The position numbers and the translations under genes were made by a program. From positions 6,961,501 through 7,025,500 of the forward strand of contig CATNEN010000002.1 of assembly GCA_950097015.1 (NCBI GenBank): a DNA stretch of 64,000 nt, written 5' to 3'. The stretch is from Macrostomum hystrix (taxonomy: Eukaryota > Platyhelminthes > Macrostomidae). Shown here one piece after another: positions 1-10,090 of the stretch; within the stretch, counting starts at the first letter, position 1; every line of letters starts with the position of its first letter. A model generated the notes under the pieces. The model was not told the origin of the DNA. It searched no databases and saw nothing but the letters and a program-made list of their open reading frames with translations.

Positions 1-518
1 ACCTGTACCAGACTCCTGTCACGCCCATATATTTTTAAGGAGAAATAATGTGCATATATTCTCGGTTTTATGCGGAAAAGCAAGTTAGATCAACACATTT
101 TCCCCCATGCTAAAAATTGCACCGAAATATATTGATCTCGCTACTTCAAGTAGCTAGAAAATGTCTTTCATAAATTATTTCTTGGTAACAATTTTGCTTC
201 TGCCAATAATATGCTTCTGGCCACTAAACAAACAAAAAGCAAGCTAGGCAAGGAAAGCAAGCAAGGTAATAAAAAAGACGGTTTCCTATTGCTTAGCAAG
301 TGAAAATTAGCGAAATTCTTCGACGATACAAGTGAAAAGATTTGGTATTATGCTGGAAAAAAGCACAAAGCTTTCTTATCAAGAAAGTCTCGATCAAAGA
401 GCCAACAGCTGCTGATAAAATGCAATTGGCAGTTTCTTATCAAGAAATCCAAGCAAAGGGATGGCGAAATTCGCCACGCGCATCAGAACCGGCCGAATAG
501 AAAATGGGAAGCTCAGCG
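1..518. other. gene-free left edge
   Basis: AT-rich sequence downstream of the glutamate receptor stop codon. I see no conserved reading frame, RNA gene or clear repeat. It should contain the receptor 3' UTR, but no canonical AATAAA is evident on the minus strand. Confidence 0.5.
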
Positions 519-3446
519 CTACAATGCGCAGCTCTTCAGCCCAAATCCGCCGTAGCCTTGGTGTACGAACACCGGACCGAGGAACTCCCGCCTAGCCGCA
601 GCCGGCTCCTCTTCGTCTCGCTCTTTACCGTTGCTGCGTCGCTGGCAAGCAGCGGTGACGGTGGCCGCAGCTACCGCCGACATTCCCGCGGGTGACGCAT
701 CACCAGTCTCGTCACAATCGGACGATGGATCCAACAGCCGGGCGCGAGCGGCAGCTGCCACCAGCGAATTGTCTAGGCGGACTTTGGCCGATTCGCGCCG
801 GTTGGTGAAGAAGAACTCCACCAGGGCGATGGCCAGCGCGAAGCCGAGCCCGGCGACCAGGATGTAGAACACTCCGGCCACGTTGACCACAGTCAGAGCC
901 GAGAGGCCGCCGCCGCCCGAGTCATCGCTGATGCACTGGCCCTTCTCGATCCACCATTTCTTGTAGAGCTGGGCGAGTACCTGAGCCTCTCGCAGCTGCA
1001 GCACCGCGTCGTTGAGCTTCTCGTGAAGCGGTGAGTTTTTTGGAGTGGCGATGCCATAGCCCTTGTCGCCGAAGGGCTGACCGACCATCATGGTGTCACA
1101 GGGGTCTCGATTGTTGTGAAACTCGTTCATCTTTGACTCCAACAGGAAGGCGTACGAGCCCTTGGATTCACGCACCTTGCGAATCCCGTCCTCCGTTGTA
1201 TTCACGTAGACGCCTCGTCCTCTCTTCTCGTTCTGCTGCATGTTGCTGCCAATGACGTCAAATGGGGGCAGCTTTGTGGTCAGGAAGAAGGCTTTGGTCG
1301 ATCCAGAGTTCAGAGTGCCGTACAGAATGTCCTTGGACTCCGCCAGATCCTCCCAGCTGTCTATGGGAGTCCTAAGTAGCTCTACTGTAAGAAAGGCGGC
1401 CAGGGTAGCTGTGTAGTAGGCGATCATAATGAGCGTGAAGAACCACCAGGCGCTGGCCACAACACGAGTGCCGGAACTTCGCGGCGACAGATCGACACCC
1501 TGGTTGACCACCGCGGCAAAGGAAAACCAGAGTGAGTTGCGCATTGTAAAGTCGCGCGATACTTTCTGTACTGGCGGGAGCTCATTTTCGGACTCGACTT
1601 GCCACTCGAGCGGGCTAATGCGGGAGCAAAGGTACAGGCCTAGGCTCACCCCTAGGCAGCCAGTCAGGATGTAGCTCCACACTTCCGGTGAGAGCGGTCT
1701 CAGGAAGCTGAAAGTACCTGGCTTCTCCTTCTTAGGCTTTTTAATCATGATAGAGATGCCAAACGTGAGAAACGGCTCGGTGAAGTCCACGAATTCAGCT
1801 CGCTCAGTTGTGATGGTGAGCGGTGCCAAGGCGATGTCGGCCTCCTTTCTAAGCAATTCGCCGATCATCCCATTCCACTCGTTTCCTTTGTTCTTATCCA
1901 TCCTGCCGTACTGGTTATCGCGCACCATGTGAATCTCGAACTGGATTCCCAGACGTTCGGCCATCTTCTCAAACATTTCGATGCAGAAGCCTTCGAATCT
2001 GTCGTTACCAACGGGCGCTGGCTCGTTCGGCTTGGCCTCCACTGGCTGAATGAACGGCTCGGCTTTGATGGTCACCACTCTGATAATCTTGGTGATGTTT
2101 CTAGAGCCAGATGTAGTCTTTTCGGGCCTACTAGGCGGCCTCTGTAACCCCAGTTGGGAGTGCCAACCGCCCACTGGTTGAAGAGACTTGGTTCCCACTA
2201 GCTCCATCAGTTGGATTGAGAAGTTGGAGCGAAAGCCGTTATCGTCGAACGCCACCTGGCCGCTGTAGCCAGGGAAGCTGACGGTGGACATTTCGCGCAT
2301 GAGCAGCTCTCCGATTTTCGACGTGCCGACAGGCACAGAGGGGCCGAGGTACTGATAGGCGTACACCCGGGGGTTCAGCAGCTTGGACCTCGACTGATAC
2401 ACTTTCTGGAGGCAGTCGACTCTGTTCGCTTGTGGCTGCTTCAACGCGGCTTCGATCTGCATTCGAGTATCTGGCCGCGAGAGCAGACTGTCTATGGCAC
2501 GAGCAAAGGTCTCCACACCGTCCATTAGAAGCGCGACTTCGTACAGCGGCAGACTGCTGCCGCCTCGTTTGCAATTCCAGCGCTTCTGAATGCACAGGGC
2601 TTGCCAGCGCTGATTTAAAGACTTCACATTTGCCTGGCTTTCGTTCAGCAGTTGGAAGCCAGTAATGTTAACGCCGCTGTACTGCATACCGTCAGTTTCG
2701 ATGTCTAGCGCAGAGAGTCCAGTTATCATATAGTGATACTCCCTGCGATTCATGCCCATCTCGTGAATCTGGTGCAGAAAGTTGGATACAGTCTCTGGCG
2801 GGTCGAGATCAATCACGATATGCTTCCGGTCCTCCGACTTCAGCATGCTGTCCAGTCTTGCAAGGTCCGGATAGACGAAGCGAGTATCCGACAGGAAGAT
2901 CAGCTGCACATTCACATCTCTGTAGACGTGGCGGCGCTGGTACTCGTGCAGGATCTCCTGGAAGCGATGAAGACCCTCGTTAGTGTTGACCAGGTAGGCA
3001 AAGTTGGACCACTTGTACAGGTCCAGGGTGTCGATGATGGCAATTGTGTGGCGCGGTCTTAGATTGAGCACGTAGTCCTGGCCCTTGGGATTCTCGGCCT
3101 TGACGATGCCTGGCGTGATGAATGGCACATGGAAGACGGACACAAGGTTCTGAATGCCGTCGACAGTGTGGGCATTGGTGGAGCCGAACACGGCGAAGGC
3201 TCCAGAAGGGAACAAGTGCTGACAGAGCCTCCGCTGCACATTGTACGAGCTGTTGCTGTTGGTGACGGTGTAGTTCACGAGCAACTCGAAGCGGTCAGAC
3301 TTGAACCGCTGCACCGCCAGGAACAGGGCGTTCTTCAGCTCCTCCTGGCTTGCGTCGAAGATGGCGCCAACTGGGATCTGCAGCGGAGCAGCCGACGCTC
3401 TGACCAAGATGGAGGCGATGATGAGCAGCCGCAGTGAGTAGTTCAT
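519..3446 (-). CDS. ionotropic glutamate receptor, kainate/AMPA class
   Basis: Ligand-gated cation channel subunit of 975 residues read from one uninterrupted exon, the usual length for the family. Visible in order: a signal peptide (1-19), the amino-terminal clamshell domain (about 20-440), S1 with the agonist-binding PLTITTER stretch, M1 (LTGCLGVSLGLYL), a re-entrant pore loop (about 640-655), M3 (about 667-690), S2 with GSTKAFF and the FLLESKMNEF glutamate, and M4 (about 855-878). A basic, Ala-rich cytoplasmic tail of about 95 residues follows. The ligand-binding residues argue for a glutamate-gated non-NMDA subunit. Two positions are odd: the Q/R/N site is Asn (VNQG, N648), and the near-invariant SYTANLAAF of M3 reads YYTATLAAF. 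Most animal relatives have many introns; this gene has none. The start is the ATG opening the signal peptide. No splice acceptor is seen just upstream of it. The family is certain; AMPA versus kainate is not, with M1 and the linker looking more kainate-like. Confidence 0.96.
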   Translation of the reverse strand: MNYSLRLLIIASILVRASAAPLQIPVGAIFDASQEELKNALFLAVQRFKSDRFELLVNYTVTNSNSSYNVQRRLCQHLFPSGAFAVFGSTNAHTVDGIQNLVSVFHVPFITPGIVKAENPKGQDYVLNLRPRHTIAIIDTLDLYKWSNFAYLVNTNEGLHRFQEILHEYQRRHVYRDVNVQLIFLSDTRFVYPDLARLDSMLKSEDRKHIVIDLDPPETVSNFLHQIHEMGMNRREYHYMITGLSALDIETDGMQYSGVNITGFQLLNESQANVKSLNQRWQALCIQKRWNCKRGGSSLPLYEVALLMDGVETFARAIDSLLSRPDTRMQIEAALKQPQANRVDCLQKVYQSRSKLLNPRVYAYQYLGPSVPVGTSKIGELLMREMSTVSFPGYSGQVAFDDNGFRSNFSIQLMELVGTKSLQPVGGWHSQLGLQRPPSRPEKTTSGSRNITKIIRVVTIKAEPFIQPVEAKPNEPAPVGNDRFEGFCIEMFEKMAERLGIQFEIHMVRDNQYGRMDKNKGNEWNGMIGELLRKEADIALAPLTITTERAEFVDFTEPFLTFGISIMIKKPKKEKPGTFSFLRPLSPEVWSYILTGCLGVSLGLYLCSRISPLEWQVESENELPPVQKVSRDFTMRNSLWFSFAAVVNQGVDLSPRSSGTRVVASAWWFFTLIMIAYYTATLAAFLTVELLRTPIDSWEDLAESKDILYGTLNSGSTKAFFLTTKLPPFDVIGSNMQQNEKRGRGVYVNTTEDGIRKVRESKGSYAFLLESKMNEFHNNRDPCDTMMVGQPFGDKGYGIATPKNSPLHEKLNDAVLQLREAQVLAQLYKKWWIEKGQCISDDSGGGGLSALTVVNVAGVFYILVAGLGFALAIALVEFFFTNRRESAKVRLDNSLVAAAARARLLDPSSDCDETGDASPAGMSAVAAATVTAACQRRSNGKERDEEEPAAARREFLGPVFVHQGYGGFGLKSCAL

Positions 3447-4419
3447 GGTGATTCGGCTTCACTTTCACTCAGACGTGGAAGCGATTACAAGGGATTCGGG
3501 TCGAGTCAGCTCAAGCCGAATGCGCGCTCAGGCAGGGCATATAATGAGGCGAATCTAGATGGCCACTTGGGATTGGCCCGGCACGGGGAAGAGGCTCCGG
3601 TTGAGCATAGCCGGGGGATTAGGGAATCGAATTACGTGTACGAGTGTCTGGTAGCGGCAGGCGAATTGCCTTCAATTTCATTGAAAATAAAGCTGACGGA
3701 GACGGGCAGGCAAAGTCGTGATTTCCGCGCAGCTTTCATCCTGGAGCTGCAGCTAATGCTGTTTAAAGTACAAAGCTTATCGACGACTCGGGACTGGTCA
3801 AACGCATCGTTATCCTGTTAGAGATGACGGAGACACTCGAATTCTAGGTGCATAAGTGTTTCGAGTCCTATAAAATATGTTTACATTAGCTTACGCCTCA
3901 TTTCAGTTAGCGGCATCAGATCTCGGGATCGATTTTCAATAGGAGGCCGCACCAGAGAAGACCTTGCCAGACCGCCTGCGATAAAATCGAATTTCCATCT
4001 ATTTAGTTGGGCGGGGGACATTGCGGCCAGCAAAGTCAGCGCGCACTCAACCGACGAAAGTGAATGTCGGAGAGTCACTGGAAATGAAATTATGCTCGAG
4101 GGTGGTCGAGAAACACCGAGCCTTCACTGGAGTTTGAGCATTTCCCAAATGTTCTAAAATTAGAAACACAGTTCAACTGACGGCTATATGCAGCTTTGCC
4201 AAACTGGTTCAAGTGCACATTGTGTAATATTTGAATATGTTGAACAAAATTTAGCGACAGAATCAGAAAATAAAGTAGAAAAATTAGTTCGTTGCCAGAT
4301 TTTCATAATCGAAATGTCGAAAAATGCTTCGGTAAAATTGATCATCAATTTAGTTCCTAATTGAGCACAATATCTCGAGGATCACGCAGCACTGATAGAT
4401 AGAATCGTTGACCAGAAGG
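3447..4419. other. spacer between divergently unrelated genes
   Basis: Holds the receptor 5' flank and the DHFR 3' flank. The receptor start region is moderately GC-rich and the rest AT-rich. I see no additional gene, SINE or tandem array. Confidence 0.5.
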
Positions 4420-5124
4420 TCACACCGGGTCAACCGCTCGGTCCCACACCGTGAACTGGAAGTCCAGGCCGCCTTCGCTCTGCCTGTCGAAGCTGAACTC
4501 GGCCAGCAGGTGCTCCGGCAGGCGGTCCCGAGGCACCTGGGCGAACCGGGCCCAGTCCAGCTGGTCCGGGAAGCGGCAGTCGCCGATGCAGTTATCGTCG
4601 TAGACCCGGGTGAAGTAGATCCGGCCCAATCGTGGGTGCCTGGCAGCTTCGGCGTACACCGCCGAGCCGCCAATCACGTGAATGTCGGCGACGCTCTCGG
4701 CCAGCGGCCCGCCGGGATCGGCCAGGGCCAGAGCGGCGTCCAGACTGTCAACAGCATGGACACCGTCGGGTAGGCGCGGCTGCAGGTCGGCGGGGCTGCG
4801 CGATAACACAACGGAATAACGATTCGGCAGAGGCTTGCGGGGCAGCGAGTCCCAGGTGCGCCGGCCCATGATGATGAGGTTGCGGCGCGACAACTCCAGG
4901 AGCGACGGCGGGCCGCTGGTGACAAGGCGGAAGAACTTCAGATCGGTCTTCAGTCCGTAGCCCCAGGGCAGGCCGCCGTCGCGACCAATGACGCCATTGG
5001 TGGCGGCGGCGACTACGAGGCTGAAAGTCTTCTGATTGGCTGGCTGAATACCGGACTGCATGCTGGCTGCCTTTTGTGTGCCGTGGCTGGAGATGCGAGA
5101 GCGAAGGGCTTGAAGGTTCATCAT
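4420..5124 (-). CDS. DHFR: dihydrofolate reductase
   Basis: Reduces dihydrofolate to tetrahydrofolate with NADPH for thymidylate and purine synthesis. Recognisable blocks are LVVAAATNGVIGRDGGLPW (substrate/NADPH loop), the DLKFF helix, NLIIMGRRTWDSLP, NRYSVVLSRS, and VIGGSAVYAEA followed by YFTRV. The frame is one exon and ends in a typical DHFR C-terminus (FQFTVWDRAVDP). The frame is open upstream of 5124, but the first ATG is at 5124, giving 234 residues. The catalytic domain begins about 30 residues later. That leader (MMNLQALRSRISSHGTQKA) is basic, Ser-rich and free of acids, so it could be a mitochondrial presequence; the alternative is initiation at the Met just before SGIQPANQK. It is a monofunctional DHFR with no thymidylate synthase fused, as in animals. 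A long minisatellite begins about 180 bp from its 5' end. Confidence 0.95.
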   Translation of the reverse strand: MMNLQALRSRISSHGTQKAASMQSGIQPANQKTFSLVVAAATNGVIGRDGGLPWGYGLKTDLKFFRLVTSGPPSLLELSRRNLIIMGRRTWDSLPRKPLPNRYSVVLSRSPADLQPRLPDGVHAVDSLDAALALADPGGPLAESVADIHVIGGSAVYAEAARHPRLGRIYFTRVYDDNCIGDCRFPDQLDWARFAQVPRDRLPEHLLAEFSFDRQSEGGLDFQFTVWDRAVDPV

Positions 5125-5304
5125 GGACACGATTTGATCCCCAAATGTGTACACTGGTGTGTTTCCATCTATCTATCTCATTTATTCTTGATTGGTCCTG
5201 CGTGTGTGCGATTGTACACTGAGGTTGAGCGTGTTGTTACTGTTGAAGTCTGTAAAATAGGGGCTAGCAAACTATAACGGCCCACGAGACAATATAAGGC
5301 CCAC

Positions 5305-6543
5305 ATAAATATCATCTCATCTATCCCGTGTCTTCTCTCCCGAGTCTTATCTATCCTGATTCTTATCTATCCGAGTCTTATCTATCCGAGTCTTATCTAT
5401 CCCGTGTCATCTCATTCGAGTCTTACCTATCCCGTGTCATATCTCTCCCGAGTCTTATCTCTCCCGAGTCTTATCTCTCCCGAGTCTTATCTATCCCGTG
5501 TCATCTCTCCCGAGTCTTATCTATCCCGTGTTATCTCTTCCGAGTCTTATCTATCCCGTGTCATCTCTCCCGAGTCTTATCTCTCCCGAGTCTTATCTAT
5601 CCCGTGTCATCTCTCCCGAGTCTTATCTATCCCGTGTCATCTCTCCCGAGTCTTATCTATCCCGTGTCATCTCTTCCGAGTCTTATCTATCCCGTGTCAT
5701 CTCTCCCGAGTCTTATCTCTCCCGAGTCTTATCTATCCCGTGTCATCTCTCCCGAGTCTTATCTATCCCGTGTCATCTATCCCGTGTCATATCTATCCCG
5801 TGTCTTATCTATCCCGTGTCATCTATCCCGTGTCATATCTATCCCGTTTCTTATCTATCCCGTGTCATATCTATCCCGTGTCATATCTCTCCCGAGTCTT
5901 ATCTCTCCCGAGTCTTATCTCTCCCGAGTCTTATCTATCCCGTGTCATCTCTCCCGAGTCTTATCTATCCCGTGTCATCTCTTCCGAGTCTTATCTATCC
6001 CGTGTCATCTATCCCGTGTCATATCTATCCCGTGTCTTATCTATCCCGTGTCATATCTATCCCGTGTCATATCTATCCCGTGTCATATCTATCCCGTGTC
6101 ATCTCTCCCGAGTCTTATCTATCCCGTGTCATATTTATCCCGTGTCTTATCTATCCCGTGTCATATCTATCCCGTGTCTTATCTATCCCGTGTCATATCT
6201 ATCCCGTGTCTTATCTCTCCCGAGTCTAATCTATCCCGTATCATCTCATTCGAGTCTTATCTATCCCGTGTCATCTCTCCCGAGTCTTATCTATCCCGTG
6301 TCATCTCTCCCGAGTCTTATCTATCCCGTGTCATCTCATTCGAGTCTTATCTATCCCGTATCATCTCATTCGATTCTTATCTATCCCGTGTCATCTCATT
6401 CGAGTCTTATCTATCCCGTGTCATCTCTCCCGAGTCTTATCTATCCCGTGTCATCTCATTCGAGTCTTATCTATCCCGTATCATCTCATTCGATTCTTAT
6501 CTATCCCGTGTCATCTCATTCGAGTCTTATCTATCCCGTGTCT
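5305..6543. repeat. CT-rich minisatellite, mixed 14/16-bp units
   Basis: About 80 head-to-tail units built from three variants: TCTTATCTATCCCGTG, TCATATCTATCCCGTG and the 14-bp TCATCTCTCCCGAG. The units lack stop codons in all three forward frames, so long artefactual Ser/Leu/Pro reading frames of up to 410 codons result. The array lies just upstream of DHFR. Confidence 0.95.
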
Positions 6544-7750
6544 AAAGACACGCTTTTTCCATATTGTCCCTGTTTTATGTCTTTCTTTATTATCTCTACG
6601 GTTCCTCTTTTCTACTCTCATTTTGCACTTGTTTAATCTCTTCTTATCTCTCCTCTATCCGGCCCGCTGTATAAAGACTTGGATTCTATCTTCGACCGGC
6701 GAAGCAATCAAGGTTTTCCGCGAAGCAGTTATTTTAAGCCCCGGTGTATTTAGGTCAGAATATGAAAATAAAATCATTATTAACTGAGTAACATACAAAT
6801 AAAGCGTGTCAGTCGCTAGGCGTAGGCGCTTTCTACTTTTTTTGCCAGAAAATTCTAAAAAAGCGATGCACAGCAGCGTGCTGTACAGACCGATGGTCAT
6901 AAATCAAATTCCCACGACCAGTTTGGGAGAAGCCCTTTTAGCTAGCGGGATCGAGAAAAGAGGAATAAAATATCCCAGTTCCAGCAGCCCCAATGCTCAT
7001 AAAACAGGCGCCAAAGTGTCAAGTTTCTCAGCGGCTTCGAGGCCGATTAACCCATCTGGGATTAATGGGGCCAGCTGCAGCCCCGCCACCCCAAATTGCA
7101 GACAGGAGAGCGCGGGAACTAGACAGGAATTTCTGACCACAAGCGTTTAGTCGTTCCCCCTAGAGATTCCGCGCAACGGAGGCCAAAACCATCTGCGGTA
7201 ATTACAATGCGATGCTCTCAACTTTTTTTGCTTTGCCAGTTGGTTCTGTTTGGCTGCTCCGAAGGTTAAAAAATGCGACAACTGCAGATACACTGTGATA
7301 GACCGCGACTGACGTTTAGTCGATTATTCGCACTGGAAGGCGCACAAACGGGGCGCTTGGCGACAAACCAGATAACTCATCGCCTGACTGACAGAAGCCG
7401 TAATTGCTCCCGGGAGAAAGTTGGGAGAATCTAAGGCCAAGCCAGACCGTGGGTCCGTCAGAACTTATGCGGGGGGACAATTAGAACTCTCATCGCTGCT
7501 GAATGAGCACTTTTAGTTTGAGAACGCACACACACAGCTAATAGAGCTCATCAGATAAGAGTAGCAGCTCATCAGCTTGGTTGGCCGGAATCCTCAATAA
7601 GTTTTGTGCCTCATGAAAGGCAGCAAAGCCAATGACTTGAGATGGGGATCTCATGTCTGAGAAGGGAAGTTGGATTTGGCATGAGAATGAGTAATTTAGA
7701 TGGGGATAAGGATTCAGGAAATGGTCCGTTTGGGAAAAATGTTCAAGTTG
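6544..7750. other. gene-free spacer
   Basis: Unique mixed-composition sequence. Short open frames show no domain and no coding-like codon bias. I see nothing else in it. Confidence 0.45.
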
Positions 7751-7990
7751 GGATGGAAAATGTTGGTTTGGGATACAAATTTGGCCAAGGTGGGATCAAA
7801 ATGTTGGTTTGGGATACAAATTTGGCCAAGGTGGGATCAAAATGTTGGTTTGGGATACAAATTTGGCCAAGGTGGGATCAAAATGTTGGTTTGGGATACA
7901 AATTTGGCCAAGGTGGGATCAAAATGTTGGTTTGGGATAAAAATTTGGCCAAAGTGGGATGAAAATGTGGCTTTGAGATAAAACTTGGCC
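7751..7990. repeat. 41-bp tandem repeat
   Basis: About 5.5 nearly identical copies with period 41. The core TGTTGGTTTGGGATACAAAT recurs at 7761, 7802, 7843, 7884 and, with one change, 7925. The near-identity suggests a recent expansion. Confidence 0.93.
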
Positions 7991-8650
7991 AATGATTGTC
8001 GGGTTTTAGTGTCGACTAATTTCAAAAAAATTAATTGCGATTTCGATAAAATGTAAATTTTAAAAAGGAAATATTCAAGCTGCAAATATAACAAATAGAA
8101 AATCCCCAAAAGCAGCAGATTGGCAAAAACACGAATTCCAGAGTTCGAAGAGGTCCAGCATTTGTCATAGCAGCGAGCCGTGCTAATTAGCATTCAGAGC
8201 CAATGCTGTGAGTAGCCAAGCTCAGAAACAGTGGGCAAACTCGAATCAATCACCCGGGAGGCCACCCAGTGTGATCAGCGGTCATGGAAGGACGGCCAGC
8301 GGGTATACCGGCTCCCACCCAGCCCACAAAAATTCTCAACATAACCAGAGATGTCATACACAATGCACCCTCCCATAGACTAGTATACCCATATACTATA
8401 AATCTAAATTCAATGTGCAGTAGAAATGATACACGAATTGAGCAGGCAGAAAATTTCTGGACGGTTCAGACACTGAGTCATGTGTCCGTGAACTACGTTC
8501 GTATTGGCCTAAAATATATCATTTACTGTTATATATAAACAAACGGCAAAAACATCATATCATATTATATCGTATTAGTGAAGGCACACAGCGCCTTTGA
8601 CAATGCAGTTTTAAGCAGACAACTATATACTTCTAGTTCGTCTATAATGA
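7991..8650. other. gene-free spacer
   Basis: AT-rich sequence between two arrays. No convincing coding region, RNA gene or mobile element is visible. Confidence 0.45.
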
Positions 8651-9735
8651 TCAGCAATCTACGGGAGAGGGATTGACAATATATGGTAGAGGGATTGACA
8701 ATATACGGGAGAGGGATTGACAATATACGGGAGAGGGATTGACAATATATGGTAGAGGGATTGACAATCTACGGGAGAGGGATTGACAATATATGGTAGA
8801 GGGATTGACAATATACGGGAGAGGGATTGACAATATACGGGAGAGGGATTGACAATATATGGTAGAGGGATTGACAATCTACGGGAGAGGGATTGACAAT
8901 ATATGGTAGAGGGATTGACAATATACGGGAGAGGGATTGACAATATACGGGAGAGGGATTGACAATATATGGTAGAGGGATTGACAATCTACGGGAGAGG
9001 GATTGACAATATACGGTAGAGGGATTGACAATCTACGGTAGAGGGATTGACAATCTACGAGAGAGGGATTGACCATCTACGGGAGAGGGATGGACAATCT
9101 ACGGGAGAAGGATTGACAAACTACGTTAGAGGGATTGAAAAACTATGGTAGAGGGATTGACAATCTATGGGAGAGGGATTGACAATCTACGGGAGAGGGA
9201 TCGACAATCTACGAGAGAGGGATTGACCATCTACGGGAGAGGGATCGACAATCTACGAGAGAGGGATGGACAATCTACGGGAGAGAGATTGACAAAATAC
9301 GTTAGAGGGATTGAAAAACTATGGTAGAGGGATTGACAATCTATGGGAGAGGGATTGACCATCTACGGGAGAGGGATCGCCAAACTATGGTAGAGGGATT
9401 TACAATCTACGGAAGAGGGATTGACAAACTGCGGTAGAGGGATTGACAAACTACGTTAGAGGGATTGAAAAACTATGGTAGAGAGATTGACAATCTATGG
9501 GAGAGGGATTGACCATCTACGGGAGAGGGATCGCCAAACTATGGTAGAGGGATTTACAATCTACGGAAGAGGGATTGACAAACTGCGGTAGAGGAATTGA
9601 CAATCTACGGGAGAGGGATTGACAATCTACGGTAGAGGATTGACAATCTAAGGTAGAGGGATTGTCAATCTACGGGAGAGGAACTGACAATCTATGGTAG
9701 AGGGATTGTCAATCTACCGGAGAGGGATTGACAAA
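8651..9735. repeat. 22-bp minisatellite with higher-order structure
   Basis: About 48 copies of a 22-bp unit with core GAGAGGGATTGACAATATAC. In the left part, units fall into a 110-bp pentamer: the variant ending in ACAATCTACGGG recurs near 8765, 8875 and 8985. The right part is more degenerate, and a diverged tail runs to about 9800. Confidence 0.94.
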
Positions 9736-10090
9736 CTGCAAGATTTGGGATTGGAAAACTCTGGGATTTAGGATTAAAAAAACTCTAGAATTCGGGATTG
9801 AAAAACTCAGGCGATTATGGAGACAAACTTTAAAACTTGGGATAGACAAACTCCAGGATTTGGAATTGGCGAAATTCGGGATTTCGGTTTGAAAAACAGA
9901 AGGATTTGGGATTCAAATACTACAGGATTTAGGATCGAAGATTTCAAGATTAGGGAAGGGCAAACACAGACTCAGAGGGCCCACAAAAATGAGTACAGGA
10001 ATGTTAATTTTAGGTTTCAACAAGCAAAGCAGATAAAAATGTCAGCGAACATTTAAACCAAAGGTAAATAAGAATATGCAATAATATTCC
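9736..10090. other. decayed repeat tail and UBE3D 3' flank
   Basis: Irregular GGGATT/AAACTC motifs look like decayed copies of the preceding array. The 3' end of the UBE3D-like transcript must fall here; no AATAAA is evident on the minus strand. Confidence 0.45.

Noticed and set aside
504-3437. Multiple plus-strand ORFs across the glutamate receptor
   Set aside because: Antisense shadows of a GC-rich coding exon.
5328-6636. Three long overlapping forward ORFs (up to 410 codons)
   Set aside because: They are the stop-free frames of the 14/16-bp array; the proteins are pure repeats of ISPESYLSRV-type units in every frame.
5305-9735. CRISPR array
   Set aside because: Repeats are contiguous without unique spacers, there are no cas genes, and the context is a eukaryotic genome.
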